Shown here: piece by piece, positions 7,699 to 16,972 of the stretch | Layout: every line of letters starts with the position of its first letter | Numbering within the stretch: position 1 is the stretch's first letter | Origin: Thiotrichaceae bacterium UBA4486 | Lineage (GTDB): Bacteria > Pseudomonadota > Gammaproteobacteria > Eutrophobiales > Eutrophobiaceae | Assembly: GCA_002389045.1 (NCBI GenBank) | Contig: DGNS01000013.1 | Location: 41,935-105,934, forward strand | Length of the DNA stretch: 64,000 nt | Reading direction: 5' to 3' | Translations under genes and position numbers: made by a program | The notes under the pieces: generated by a model | Told to the model about the DNA's origin: nothing | Databases searched by the model: none | The model's input: only the letters and a program-made list of their open reading frames with translations

Positions 7699-8322
7699 AT
7701 GAGGAGATCAAAAATGAGTGAGCGGATTCTGAATCGTCTCCGGGACGACCACCGTAACATCAACGGGCTGTTACGCATCCTCGGACGCCAGCTTGCCGGC
7801 ATTCGCCGGGGCGACCGGCCGGATTACCGACTGATGTATGATATCGTCCATTACCTGACTTATTACCCGGATCGCTTTCACCATCCTTTCGAGGATGTTA
7901 TGTTCGCGCGCCTCATCCGGCGCCGGCCGGAGTTCGCAACCCTGGTGGACGGCATCGAAAAAGAGCATCAGCAAATCGCCACTGAAGGCTGTAAACTGCG
8001 CGTATTGATCGGTGAAATCATCGATGGCCTGGTGGTGCCCCGTGATGCGCTGTTGCAAGCGGGTGCCGCCTACGTCAATACCTACCGCGTGCATATGCAA
8101 ACCGAGGAAGATGAGTTGTTCGATGCCCTGGCTGATTCATTCCAGCCCGCGGACTGGATGGTGCTGACTTCCGTTTTTTACTGGCAGCCGGACCCGGTCT
8201 TTTCCGGGGAAGCGTCGAGGGAATACCACCACCTGCGTGATTGCATCAGCGCGGAGGGCGCCGGCACCTGGCCGTGGAACGATATCGATTCACATACCTG
8301 CGCGGTATGTTCAGATGCATGA
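7699..8322 (+). CDS. Hemerythrin-like di-iron protein, probable NO-stress response
   Basis: The 207-residue protein has a four-helix hemerythrin-like domain. Candidate iron ligands are spread over it: DDHRNING near residue 20, FHHPFEDVMF near 70, EKEHQQI near 95 and VHMQTEEDELF near 140. The C-terminus ends HTCAVCSDA, a CxxC extension not typical of hemerythrins. The first ATG is at 7699 (MRRSKMSERIL); the ATG at 7714 is a possible alternative start. A strong palindrome overlaps its promoter just after nsrR, so it is probably NO-induced. Related proteins repair damaged Fe-S centres or bind O2/NO; which applies here is unknown. Confidence 0.75.
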   Translation: MRRSKMSERILNRLRDDHRNINGLLRILGRQLAGIRRGDRPDYRLMYDIVHYLTYYPDRFHHPFEDVMFARLIRRRPEFATLVDGIEKEHQQIATEGCKLRVLIGEIIDGLVVPRDALLQAGAAYVNTYRVHMQTEEDELFDALADSFQPADWMVLTSVFYWQPDPVFSGEASREYHHLRDCISAEGAGTWPWNDIDSHTCAVCSDA

Positions 8323-8393
8323 TGGCGGGATGCCGTTCTTCAGCACTGCCGGGCATACCGTTTTACTAGAAACTCTTTTTTAAGGAGAGAACA

Positions 8394-8717
8394 ATGACAT
8401 TTGTTGTCACTGAAAACTGCATCAAGTGCAAATACACAGACTGCGTTGAAGTCTGTCCCGTGGATTGTTTTCATGAAGGGCCGAACATGCTGGTGATCGA
8501 TCCGGATGAATGCATCGATTGCACCCTGTGCGAGCCGGAATGCCCGGTTAACGCGATATTTTCAGAGGATGACGTTCCTTCCGACCAGGCGCAGTTCCTT
8601 GAACTGAACGCGGAGTTGTCAAAGGAGTGGCCGGTTATCAACGAAATGAAAGATCCCCCGGATGATGCCGGGGAGTGGGAGGACAAACCGGATAAACTCG
8701 CGCTGCTGGAACGCTGA
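8394..8717 (+). CDS. fdxA: Seven-iron ferredoxin FdxA
   Basis: The 107-residue acidic protein starts TFVVTENCIKCKYTDCVEVCPVDCFHEG. The modified first cluster motif binds a 3Fe-4S centre. It is followed by a full CIDCTLCEPECP motif for a 4Fe-4S centre, then an acidic tail. Length and layout are those of proteobacterial FdxA electron carriers. A good ribosome binding site (AAGGAGAG) precedes the ATG. It follows the nsrR-hemerythrin pair by 71 bp, so co-expression is possible. Confidence 0.92.
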   Translation: MTFVVTENCIKCKYTDCVEVCPVDCFHEGPNMLVIDPDECIDCTLCEPECPVNAIFSEDDVPSDQAQFLELNAELSKEWPVINEMKDPPDDAGEWEDKPDKLALLER

Positions 8718-8787
8718 TCTGGAACACTGATACGTGCCGATCCGTATCGCGGTATCAGCACTTCCGTCCGGCAATACGGCACAGGAC

Positions 8788-9183
8788 TCAGTCGTCGCCG
8801 GTCTTCTCCAGGTCCAGTGCTGCCGAGTTAATGCAGTAGCGAAGGCCGGTGGGTTGCGGGCCGTCATCGAAGACATGGCCGAGATGCGACCCGCAGGCCT
8901 GGCAGGTGACTTCGGTTCTCAGCATGCCGTGGCTGCGGTCGGTTTCGCCGCTGACGGCGGCATCGGAAATCGGCTGGTAAAAGCTGGGCCAGCCGGTTCC
9001 GGAATCAAACTTCGTTTTTGAATCGAACAGTTCGGCCCCGCAACAGACACAGCGGTAGATGCCCTTGTCCGTGCACTGGTAATACCGGCCGGTAAAAGCG
9101 CGTTCGGTGCCTTTCTCACGGCAGATGCGGTACTGCTCGGGTGTCAGTTTCTGTTTCCAGTCGGTGTTTGTCGAGTCGGTCAT
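8788..9183 (-). CDS. msrB: Peptide methionine-(R)-S-oxide reductase MsrB
   Basis: The 131-residue protein contains the zinc-binding pairs (CVCCG and CQACG), the substrate motif FDSGTGWPSF and the catalytic RYCINSAALDL near the C-terminus. It reduces methionine-R-sulfoxide in damaged proteins. The single-domain length is normal. The stop lies 71 bp from fdxA, which converges on it. The upstream gene on the same strand (9186-9659) ends 2 bp before its start, so the two are probably co-transcribed. Confidence 0.95.
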   Translation of the reverse strand: MTDSTNTDWKQKLTPEQYRICREKGTERAFTGRYYQCTDKGIYRCVCCGAELFDSKTKFDSGTGWPSFYQPISDAAVSGETDRSHGMLRTEVTCQACGSHLGHVFDDGPQPTGLRYCINSAALDLEKTGDD

Positions 9184-9185
9184 TT

Positions 9186-9659
9186 TTACTCCAGGACGAC
9201 ATCGCTAATGATATCCACCACCTTTCGGGTCGCCGCTTCGACCAGTAGGATGTCGTTATCGATTATGGTGCGTTCATAGCCGCGGGGTGGTTTGCCGAGT
9301 TGTTCATCGAGATCGCCGGGCAGGTCACGTCCGGCCAGTCCCGGCGGCAAGGTGCCGTTTTTCTCCAGCTGCATTTGCAGGCCCGGTGGTAACTGCTCCT
9401 TGCCGGCCAGCCCGGGCGGGGCTTTTTTGGCGGATTTTTCCTTGCCGGGTTTCTTGTTTCCGCCTTTCTCATCCTTATCCCCGCTTTCTTCACCGTGACG
9501 ATTACTGTAGTAGCGGTTGATGATCCGGCGCTCCAGTTCGGAAAATCCCTCCCCGGCGCTTTTCATGATCTCATCGACGACAGACTCGTCAGCGGCATGG
9601 AGGCCGGGCGGCGATAGCAGTAACAGGGACAGGGTCAGGCTCTTCAGAAGGGTTTTCAT
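9186..9659 (-). CDS. Secreted CigR/RcnB-like protein with PPGL repeats
   Basis: The 157-residue protein has a clear Sec signal peptide (MKTLLKSLTLSLLLLSPPGLHA). A Lys/Glu-rich stretch follows, then repeated PPGLAG/PPGLQ motifs, and a C-terminal PRGYERTIIDNDILLVEAATRKVVDII domain. This order resembles periplasmic RcnB/CigR-type proteins, which bear a short beta domain after PPG-rich repeats. RcnB acts in metal homeostasis and CigR is a Salmonella anti-virulence factor; no specific role can be assigned here. It lies directly upstream of msrB and may be an envelope protein of the same stress operon. Confidence 0.6.
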   Translation of the reverse strand: MKTLLKSLTLSLLLLSPPGLHAADESVVDEIMKSAGEGFSELERRIINRYYSNRHGEESGDKDEKGGNKKPGKEKSAKKAPPGLAGKEQLPPGLQMQLEKNGTLPPGLAGRDLPGDLDEQLGKPPRGYERTIIDNDILLVEAATRKVVDIISDVVLE

Positions 9660-9681
9660 TGCTTGCTACCTCGCGCGGGGG

Positions 9682-10668
9682 TCAGGTGGAACGGGCCAGG
9701 AACAGCGAATAATACCGGTTCGGTGGTTCATAATGGTTGAGCAGTTCCAGTTCGCAGTCCTGCAACAGGGAACTGAATTCATCGTATTCGTATTTACAAC
9801 TGATTTCGGTCAGGATCCGTTCTCCCTCGGACATATCAAGGGTGGCATCGATAGCCTCGATGCTAATGCTCTGGTCGCACGTCGATTCCAGGTGCATCTC
9901 CATCTGCCTGGCCCCGGTATTAAAGCCAGCCCGGTGCCGGAACCGGGACGGATCGAAGTTGGCGTTGAGTTCACGGTTAATGACATTGAGTACATTGAGA
10001 TTGAATTCCGCGGTGACGCCGTGGGCATCATTATAGGCCGCGTTCAATACCTCCGTGTCCTTGATGCGATCCACGCCCATGAGCAGATGCTCGCCCGGTT
10101 GCATGGTGGATTTGATTTCCCGGATGAATGAGCGCGCTTCATCGCGATTGAAGTTGCCGATGGTGCCGCCCAGAAACACGAACAAGCGCGAGCCCTTGCC
10201 GGCGGGCAGATTATCAAGCCCGGCACTGTAATCGCCCACAAGTGGCGTTACCTGAAGCCACTGGTAGTCGTTGCTGATAAGGGTTGCGCTTTCCTGCAGC
10301 ATCGGTGCGCAGACATCGAACGGCGCATAACTGCAGACATGGTTATGATCCTCGCAGGCGTTGAACAAATGCCGGGTTTTGCCGGATGTGCCGCTGCCCA
10401 GCTCGATGATTTCATCGGGGCGCGTCTGCATGACAATTTCACCGCTGTGCTCGCGTAACAGCGCGGCCTCGGTACGGGTCGGGTAATATTCCGGGGTATC
10501 GCAAATGCGGTCGAAAAGCTCTGAACCACGGGCATCGTAAAAATACTTCGGCGGCAGTGATCGGGGTGGTTGCAGCAGGCCGCGGCGTACATCTTCATCG
10601 AGGCCGGGGATCCTGCGGCCGGGTCTGATCTGGATGCCGCTGATAGCAGTGGTGGTTTCCGGTTGCAT
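9682..10668 (-). CDS. egtD: L-histidine N-alpha-methyltransferase EgtD-like
   Basis: The 328-residue protein matches the EgtD family: LPPKYFYDARGSELFDRICDTPEYYPTRTE at the N-terminus, the SAM site IIELGSGTSGKTRHL, a second motif FLGGTIGNFNRDEA and LLMGVDRIKD. EgtD trimethylates histidine to hercynine, the first step to ergothioneine. No egtB sulfoxide synthase is adjacent, so ergothioneine production cannot be concluded. It ends 23 bp before the CigR-like gene start on the same strand and is divergent from the AddB-like gene. Confidence 0.88.
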   Translation of the reverse strand: MQPETTTAISGIQIRPGRRIPGLDEDVRRGLLQPPRSLPPKYFYDARGSELFDRICDTPEYYPTRTEAALLREHSGEIVMQTRPDEIIELGSGTSGKTRHLFNACEDHNHVCSYAPFDVCAPMLQESATLISNDYQWLQVTPLVGDYSAGLDNLPAGKGSRLFVFLGGTIGNFNRDEARSFIREIKSTMQPGEHLLMGVDRIKDTEVLNAAYNDAHGVTAEFNLNVLNVINRELNANFDPSRFRHRAGFNTGARQMEMHLESTCDQSISIEAIDATLDMSEGERILTEISCKYEYDEFSSLLQDCELELLNHYEPPNRYYSLFLARST

Positions 10669-10907
10669 CGATCTTGTCCTGTTCTTGCTGTGGTTACGGA
10701 AATTATATATCGGGCGGTATGGCAGCTTCCCAATTTAATGGTACAAATTATGGCGCACTGTGCGCATCCTTGACAGTAAACAGTCTTTAATCGCCGACAG
10801 AAGCGCGGGCCTGATACAATCCCCCTGCTTATGTCCGCCTGGCAAAGGCCCGCTAATCAGTACTTTTGATTAAAACATATTCGACACGGATTTCATTAAC
10901 AGTTCAG

Positions 10908-13577
10908 ATGAATCCCGAGATCATGGAATTACTGCAAGAGGGTGTGACCGTCATCACCCCGACACGTCATCTCGCCCGGACGATCAGGGAGCATTACACG
11001 CGGTTGCAGATGCAAAATGACGCCCGCAGCTGGCACAGCGCGGAAGTGCTGGATATTGACAGCTGGTACCGGCGTTGCCGGGATACATTGCTGCCGCATC
11101 TGCCGGATCGCCCGCTGCTGTTGAATGCCTGCCAGGAACACAGTCTCTGGCTGCGTATCGTTCGCCAGTCCGACGTTGCCCGCCGGTTGTTGCATGTGTC
11201 CCGGGCGGCGCGGCAGGCGCGCGAATCCTATCGTCAGTGCAAGGCGTGGCGGATCCCGATCTTTGCCGACGATATCTATCTCAATAACGATGCCTTTCAT
11301 TTCCGCCAGTGGGTGCATGCCTACGAGCACGAGTTGTCCGCCAACGGCTGGATCGACAGCGCCGGATTGCCCGAATATCTCATGGCGGCGCTGGCGTCCG
11401 GGCACATGCTGGCGGACGTCGGCATTGCGTTTTACGGTTTTGACCACTGGCCGCCCGTACAACAAACGCTCTTCGATGCGTTGAGGACCACCCATCCCGG
11501 CGTTGTGCAAACAACCCCTGCCGATCGTAACAACCGCTGCCGGTTGTTTACGGCTGCCGATTTCCAGGACGAGATACGCACGGCGGCGCGCTGGGCCAGG
11601 CAATGCATTGAGCAAGTCCCTGATCAGCGCATCGGCATTATTGTTCCGGATCCCGGCCGCTGCCGCGACGAGGTGGAAAGTATTTTCAACCGGCAATTCG
11701 CGGCAGAAAGTTTCTTCAAATCAATCGCAACGCATCCACCTTTCACGATTGCCCAGGGCCGGCCGCTGGCGGAATATCCGCTGATTGACTCCGCCATGCG
11801 GGTGCTGTCCCTGCTGCATCAGGAGATTAGTATTGAACAGCTGGGTGGCTTACTGCTGTCGCCGTATCTGGGTGGGTACGAGGCGGAATCGGCCCGGCGT
11901 GCTCTGCTGGATGCAGGCATCCGTCGCCAGGGTGAACGGGTTTTTGAAGCCGGACGGTTACTGGACCTGCTCAGGGTATGGCAGGTGAAAGACGACGGAG
12001 TGCGATTGTGCGTTCAACTGCAGGCGTTACTGGAGCGAATTCAGCAGTTACCACGGCAACTCGATGCCGGGCACTGGGTGGTTGAATTCATGAACTGTCT
12101 GCAGCTGCTGGGCTGGCCCGGCGATCGGACGCTGGACGGTGATGAACACCAGACGTTGTCGGCCTGGAAACAGGTACTGGATACATTCGTGTCCCTGGAC
12201 CGGGTGCTACCGGCCATGGATGCGCCTGCGGCACTGTCGCGACTGGCCAGCATTCTCGCGGATACCGGCTTTCAACCCGAGGCCGCCAGTGTCCCCATTC
12301 ACATCATGGGACCGGAAGGCGCGGCGGCCGAGGCGTTCGACTGTCTCTGGATTTGCGGTTTGCACGATCAGAACTGGCCGCCGCCGGCCGCACCTTTGGC
12401 CTTCGTCCCGATCACCGCACAGCGACAGGCCGGCATCCCCCGGGCGACGGCGGCCACGCAACTGGCCACCACTGCCGAATTGCTCGATGGGCTGGTGCGT
12501 TCGGCCACCGATGTCGTACTCAGTCATGCCGGTGCGGATCGGGACCAGGAATTGCGGCCGAGTCCCTTACTGGCAGCGATTGCCGCCGCGCCGTGGACGC
12601 CCGAACCCGGAGTGGATGACGAGGATTACTACGAGCAGCTCACCGGGATCGCGCTAACGGAGAGCTTCACGGATATTCAGGGTCCGTCGCTGGCAACCGG
12701 GCAGGCACACAGCGGCGGTTCCTCCCTGTTTCGCGACCAGGCACAGTGTCCGTTCCGGGCTTTCGCCAGGCATCGGCTGGGCGCCGACAGTCTGGAATCG
12801 GTCGACATCGGTCTCAATGCCCGCGAACGCGGGGCGCTGGTGCACCGTGTCCTGCAAACCATCTGGAACCGGCTCGGCAGCCACGCGGTATTGCGGGACA
12901 CCGATGTCCAACACTTGCACGAACAGATCGTGGAAGCCGTGGAGGTCGCAATCCGCGAGTTGGAGAAGTATCAACCGGCAACGTTGAGCGGTCGTTTCCG
13001 GGATTTGGAAGCCAGGCGGCTGGTGAAGCAGGCGGAAAACTGGCTGCAAATCGAACTCGGGCGGGCGCCGTTCACAGTTGTTTCCACCGAAGCATCCGTG
13101 CAGACAGTTTTTTCCGGGCTTGACCTGCGCATGCGCCTGGATCGTATGGATCGGCTCGAGGACGGCCGCCTGGTCATTATCGATTACAAAACCGGTCGTT
13201 TCAGTCCTGCTGACTGGGAAGGCGAACGGCCCGCGGATCCACAGCTGCCGCTGTACGCCGTGACCGCGGACGGCGACATTGCCGCCCTGGTGTTTGCCGG
13301 GATCATGCCGGGCGACATGCGTTTCGCCGGCCTTCAGCGCGAAGAGGGTCTGCTGCCCGGTAACGGAGTACGCCTGGAACCGGACTGGCCCGGGCGTGTG
13401 CAGGGCTGGCGGAGCGCCCTGGAGCAACTGGGCACCGAGTACCTGGACGGCCGGGCCGCGGTCATGCCCCGGGATGCGCAGAGTTGCCGATATTGTGATC
13501 TGCACGCTTTCTGTCGAATCGATGAGCGAACCGAACACGCAGTTGCGGGAGACGGGGATGAACCGGATCGTTCCTGA
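10908..13577 (+). CDS. AddB-like PD-(D/E)XK nuclease, DNA repair protein
   Basis: The ~889-residue protein has a degenerate helicase-like N-terminal part (VITPTRHLARTIREHY, no Walker A) and a C-terminal RecB-type nuclease. The nuclease has a first Cys in DQAQCPFRAFARHRL, the catalytic core LVIIDYKTGRF, and a Cys cluster SCRYCDLHAFC, together the iron-sulfur nuclease pattern of AddB. It precedes and overlaps an AddA-like helicase-nuclease, so the pair should process double-strand breaks. The ATG at 10908 is chosen; a TTG at 10866 or the ATG at 10923 are alternatives. It is typical of the proteobacterial 'probable DNA repair protein' family. Confidence 0.8.
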   Translation: MNPEIMELLQEGVTVITPTRHLARTIREHYTRLQMQNDARSWHSAEVLDIDSWYRRCRDTLLPHLPDRPLLLNACQEHSLWLRIVRQSDVARRLLHVSRAARQARESYRQCKAWRIPIFADDIYLNNDAFHFRQWVHAYEHELSANGWIDSAGLPEYLMAALASGHMLADVGIAFYGFDHWPPVQQTLFDALRTTHPGVVQTTPADRNNRCRLFTAADFQDEIRTAARWARQCIEQVPDQRIGIIVPDPGRCRDEVESIFNRQFAAESFFKSIATHPPFTIAQGRPLAEYPLIDSAMRVLSLLHQEISIEQLGGLLLSPYLGGYEAESARRALLDAGIRRQGERVFEAGRLLDLLRVWQVKDDGVRLCVQLQALLERIQQLPRQLDAGHWVVEFMNCLQLLGWPGDRTLDGDEHQTLSAWKQVLDTFVSLDRVLPAMDAPAALSRLASILADTGFQPEAASVPIHIMGPEGAAAEAFDCLWICGLHDQNWPPPAAPLAFVPITAQRQAGIPRATAATQLATTAELLDGLVRSATDVVLSHAGADRDQELRPSPLLAAIAAAPWTPEPGVDDEDYYEQLTGIALTESFTDIQGPSLATGQAHSGGSSLFRDQAQCPFRAFARHRLGADSLESVDIGLNARERGALVHRVLQTIWNRLGSHAVLRDTDVQHLHEQIVEAVEVAIRELEKYQPATLSGRFRDLEARRLVKQAENWLQIELGRAPFTVVSTEASVQTVFSGLDLRMRLDRMDRLEDGRLVIIDYKTGRFSPADWEGERPADPQLPLYAVTADGDIAALVFAGIMPGDMRFAGLQREEGLLPGNGVRLEPDWPGRVQGWRSALEQLGTEYLDGRAAVMPRDAQSCRYCDLHAFCRIDERTEHAVAGDGDEPDRS

Positions 13578-16500
13578 TTTCGAACAACGTCGGCAGGCCA
13601 TCGACACCGCGAGCTCCTTTATTGTCCGCGCGCCGGCCGGTTCCGGCAAAACCGAACTTTTGATCCAGCGTTACCTGAAATTACTGTCACAGGTGGACGC
13701 GCCGGAGGAAATTATCGCCATCACCTTCACCCGCAAGGCCGCGGCCGAAATGCAGTCGCGCATTCTGGCGGCGTTGCGGCGGGCTGCCATTGAACCGGAG
13801 CCGGACAGTGATCACGCTCGCGAGACCTGGCAACTGGCACGAGCGGCCTTACAACGCGACCGGCAGCTGGACTGGCAACTCGAACGCAACCCGGCGCGGC
13901 TCAAGGTCATGACCATCGATGCGCTGTGCGCCTGGTTGACGCGGCAAATGCCGGTGTTGTCCGGTCTGGGTGCACAGCCGGAAACGCTGGAGGATGCCGG
14001 TGAACTCTATGAGCAGGCGGCGACCAATACGCTGGCGGCGCTGAACGCCGGCGACTCCTGGTCGGACAGCATCGCCCGCCTGCTCGAGCATCTGGACAAT
14101 GATCTGCCCAGGGTCAAACAGCTGATCATGGCCATGCTGGGCAAACGCGATCAGTGGTTACCGCATGTGGCAACGGATCACCGGCGCGACGACCTGGAAG
14201 CCGCCCTGCAACACATCATCAGCGGTACGCTGGACCGGGCGCGGCAACTCGTGCCGCCGGCGCTGGTATCCGAACTCTGCGCGCTGGCGGATTTCGCGGC
14301 AGAGAATCTTGCAGCGAAAACCCCGGATCATCCCATCGTGAACTGCCGTTCCCTGCCGGCATTGCCGGGTGCAGCGGTGTCGGATCTGCCGGTCTGGCTG
14401 GGATTGAGCGAAATGCTGCTGACTGCAAAACACGAGTGGCGGCAGAGAGCGGATGCCCGCAACGGGTTCCCGGCGGCCTCGGGCAACAAGGCGGAAGCCG
14501 GCCGGCGTGCGGACATGAAAACGCGCTTACAGGGGCTGATCCAGCAACTGCGCGCCGTACCGGGACTGCTGCAGGCATTGCAGGAAGTTCGCATGTTGCC
14601 GCCACCGCGATACAGCGATGCCGAATGGGACGTGGTCGGTGCGCTGTGCCAGTTACTGATCCTGGCCGAGGGACAGTTACGGTTGATTTTCGCCGAGACC
14701 AACCAGATGGATTTTACCGGCGTCAGCCATGCCGCCCTCAATGCACTCGGCAGCGATGAGGAACCCACCGATCTGGCCCTGATCCTGGATTACCGGATCC
14801 GGCATCTGATGGTGGACGAATACCAGGATATCTCGGTAAACCAGTTCGATCTGTTGCAACGCCTGACAACCGGCTGGAGTGACGGCGACGGTCATACGGT
14901 ATTTGTTGTCGGCGATCCCATGCAGTCCATATACCGGTTTCGGGAAGCGGAAGTGGGTATTTTTATCAATACCTGGATGCGCCGGCGGCTCGGCCAGGTG
15001 GCGCTGCAGCCGGTGGCCATACATACCAATTTCCGTTCGCAGCCCGGCCTGGTGGACTGGGTCAACCAGGGGTTTGCGCGCATCATGCCCACCGTCGAGG
15101 ATGTCACCACCGGTGCGGTCAGCTATGAACAATCCACGGCCTGGCACAACGTTCAGCCGATCCGTTCGGTCAGCGTCTACCCGCAGTTTGATCGCGATGC
15201 CGCCACGGAAGCAGCACGCCTGATCGAACAGCTGAGGGTGCTGCGCGAACGCGATGCGGACGGTACTATCGCCATTCTCGTGCGCAGCCGTTCTCACCTC
15301 GGCTGCATCATCCCGGCCTTGCACGCTGCCGAGCTGGACTTTCAGGCCGTGGATATACAGGGTCTGGCGACGCGGCCTGAAGTGCGCGATCTGCTGGCCT
15401 TGATCCGCGCCCTCTCACACCAGGCCGATCGCATCGCCTGGCTGGCGATCCTGCGGGCGCCCTGGTGCGGTCTGTCACTCGCCGATCTGCTGCAACTGTC
15501 AACACCGGAGGGCGTACCGGCATTATGGCAGGCCATTAGTGACGGTGATCGATGCGGCATGCTGGGCGAGGCCGGTCAGCGCCGGCTCGACAAGTTTCGC
15601 GAAGTCATGCACGAGGCCATGGACCGGGTGCACCGCCAACCCCTGCATCGAACGGTGGAGACCGCCTGGCTGCAACTCGGCGGTCCGGCGCTGATGCACA
15701 ACGCCGCGTGCCTGAATAATGTCATGACCGTGCTCAAGTGCCTGCGCGAGTGTGAACATGGCGGCCGTCTGCAGGATATGGAGGCGTTTCAACAAACCGT
15801 GGCGGCGTTGTTTTCGGCGCCGGAATACGCGGCAGACTCTCAGCTGCAGTTGATGACCATCCATAAAGCCAAGGGGCTCGAATTCGATCACGTGCTGTTA
15901 CCGGGTCTGGGCAGGAAAACACGGCCGAACAGTCCGGAATTACTGCAATGGATGCAGGTCCCCGGCAACGATCAGAGCCACGATTTGATCCTGGCGCCGA
16001 TTCGTGAAGCCGGCGCCCGCCAGGCCCCGGTGTACGATTACATCAGCGGTATCGAAAAACGCAAACAGGAAAACGAGGACATACGATTACTGTACGTGGC
16101 CGCCACGCGGGCGAAAAAATCCCTGCACCTGTTCGGTCATGTCAATGTCGGTGAAGAGAACGGTCAACCGATCTGCAAACCCGTTGCCGGATCGTTTTTG
16201 TATCACCTGTGGCCGATGTTGTGCGATCACTATGAAAGGGCGCTTCCGGATCAGGTAATGACACCGGGGCCGGAGAAGCCCGAAACGATCAATCAGCAGT
16301 GGCGGCGACTGCACGCCGACTGGAGCATGCCGTTACCGGTTAGCCTGTCATGGCCAGGCACTGATCAGTCCGCGGAGGAGACCAGGAATGCCATAGAATT
16401 CGAATGGGCGGGCGAGACCATCAAGCACATCGGCGCGGTGGTGCACCGCTGTATTCAACAGGTCGCCGCGGAGGGCATCGAAGCATGGAATAGCGATCGC

Positions 16501-16953
16501 TTGTATGCCGCCAGGTCCTGGTACGAGGCGCAGTTGCGGCAACTCGGGGTCACTGACGATGAGCTGGCAAACGCCACGGCGGATGTCATTCGCGCGCTTG
16601 AAGGCATGCTTGCCGATGAACGCGGGCGATGGATATTAAGCCGGGAACATCCCGAACAGCACAGTGAACTGGCGCTGACCGGTCTGTATCAAAACCGGGT
16701 GATCAGTGTGCGCATTGATCGTACCTTTATCGACGCAGAGGGGACACGCTGGATCATCGATTATAAAACCAGCCGGCATGAAGCGGCGGACATTGAGGCG
16801 TTTCTTGACCGTGAACAGGAGCGCTACCGGGAGCAACTGGAAAAATACGCCCGCATACTGTCCGGGATGGAACAGCGCAGGACGCGGCTGGGCCTGTATT
16901 TTCCCCTGCTGCGCGGCTGGCGTTGCTGGGATGCGCCCGGTGTTGGCGAATAA
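13558..16953 (+). CDS. AddA-like UvrD/RecB-type helicase-nuclease
   Basis: The ~1131-residue protein has all superfamily 1 helicase motifs: Walker A APAGSGKTELLIQRYL, DEYQD (HLMVDEYQDISVNQFD), VVGDPMQSIYRFREAEV, LMTIHKAKGLEFDHV and LLYVAATRAKKSLHL. A C-terminal nuclease core WIIDYKTSRHE follows. The ATG at 13558 has a GGGAGACGGGG leader and gives a 20-bp overlap with the AddB-like gene; an in-frame ATG at 13522 is possible but lacks a good ribosome site. The long open frame extends further upstream only inside the preceding gene. Confidence 0.85.
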   Translation: MNRIVPDFEQRRQAIDTASSFIVRAPAGSGKTELLIQRYLKLLSQVDAPEEIIAITFTRKAAAEMQSRILAALRRAAIEPEPDSDHARETWQLARAALQRDRQLDWQLERNPARLKVMTIDALCAWLTRQMPVLSGLGAQPETLEDAGELYEQAATNTLAALNAGDSWSDSIARLLEHLDNDLPRVKQLIMAMLGKRDQWLPHVATDHRRDDLEAALQHIISGTLDRARQLVPPALVSELCALADFAAENLAAKTPDHPIVNCRSLPALPGAAVSDLPVWLGLSEMLLTAKHEWRQRADARNGFPAASGNKAEAGRRADMKTRLQGLIQQLRAVPGLLQALQEVRMLPPPRYSDAEWDVVGALCQLLILAEGQLRLIFAETNQMDFTGVSHAALNALGSDEEPTDLALILDYRIRHLMVDEYQDISVNQFDLLQRLTTGWSDGDGHTVFVVGDPMQSIYRFREAEVGIFINTWMRRRLGQVALQPVAIHTNFRSQPGLVDWVNQGFARIMPTVEDVTTGAVSYEQSTAWHNVQPIRSVSVYPQFDRDAATEAARLIEQLRVLRERDADGTIAILVRSRSHLGCIIPALHAAELDFQAVDIQGLATRPEVRDLLALIRALSHQADRIAWLAILRAPWCGLSLADLLQLSTPEGVPALWQAISDGDRCGMLGEAGQRRLDKFREVMHEAMDRVHRQPLHRTVETAWLQLGGPALMHNAACLNNVMTVLKCLRECEHGGRLQDMEAFQQTVAALFSAPEYAADSQLQLMTIHKAKGLEFDHVLLPGLGRKTRPNSPELLQWMQVPGNDQSHDLILAPIREAGARQAPVYDYISGIEKRKQENEDIRLLYVAATRAKKSLHLFGHVNVGEENGQPICKPVAGSFLYHLWPMLCDHYERALPDQVMTPGPEKPETINQQWRRLHADWSMPLPVSLSWPGTDQSAEETRNAIEFEWAGETIKHIGAVVHRCIQQVAAEGIEAWNSDRLYAARSWYEAQLRQLGVTDDELANATADVIRALEGMLADERGRWILSREHPEQHSELALTGLYQNRVISVRIDRTFIDAEGTRWIIDYKTSRHEAADIEAFLDREQERYREQLEKYARILSGMEQRRTRLGLYFPLLRGWRCWDAPGVGE

Positions 16954-16972
16954 CCCGGTTAACTCTTCGGCC

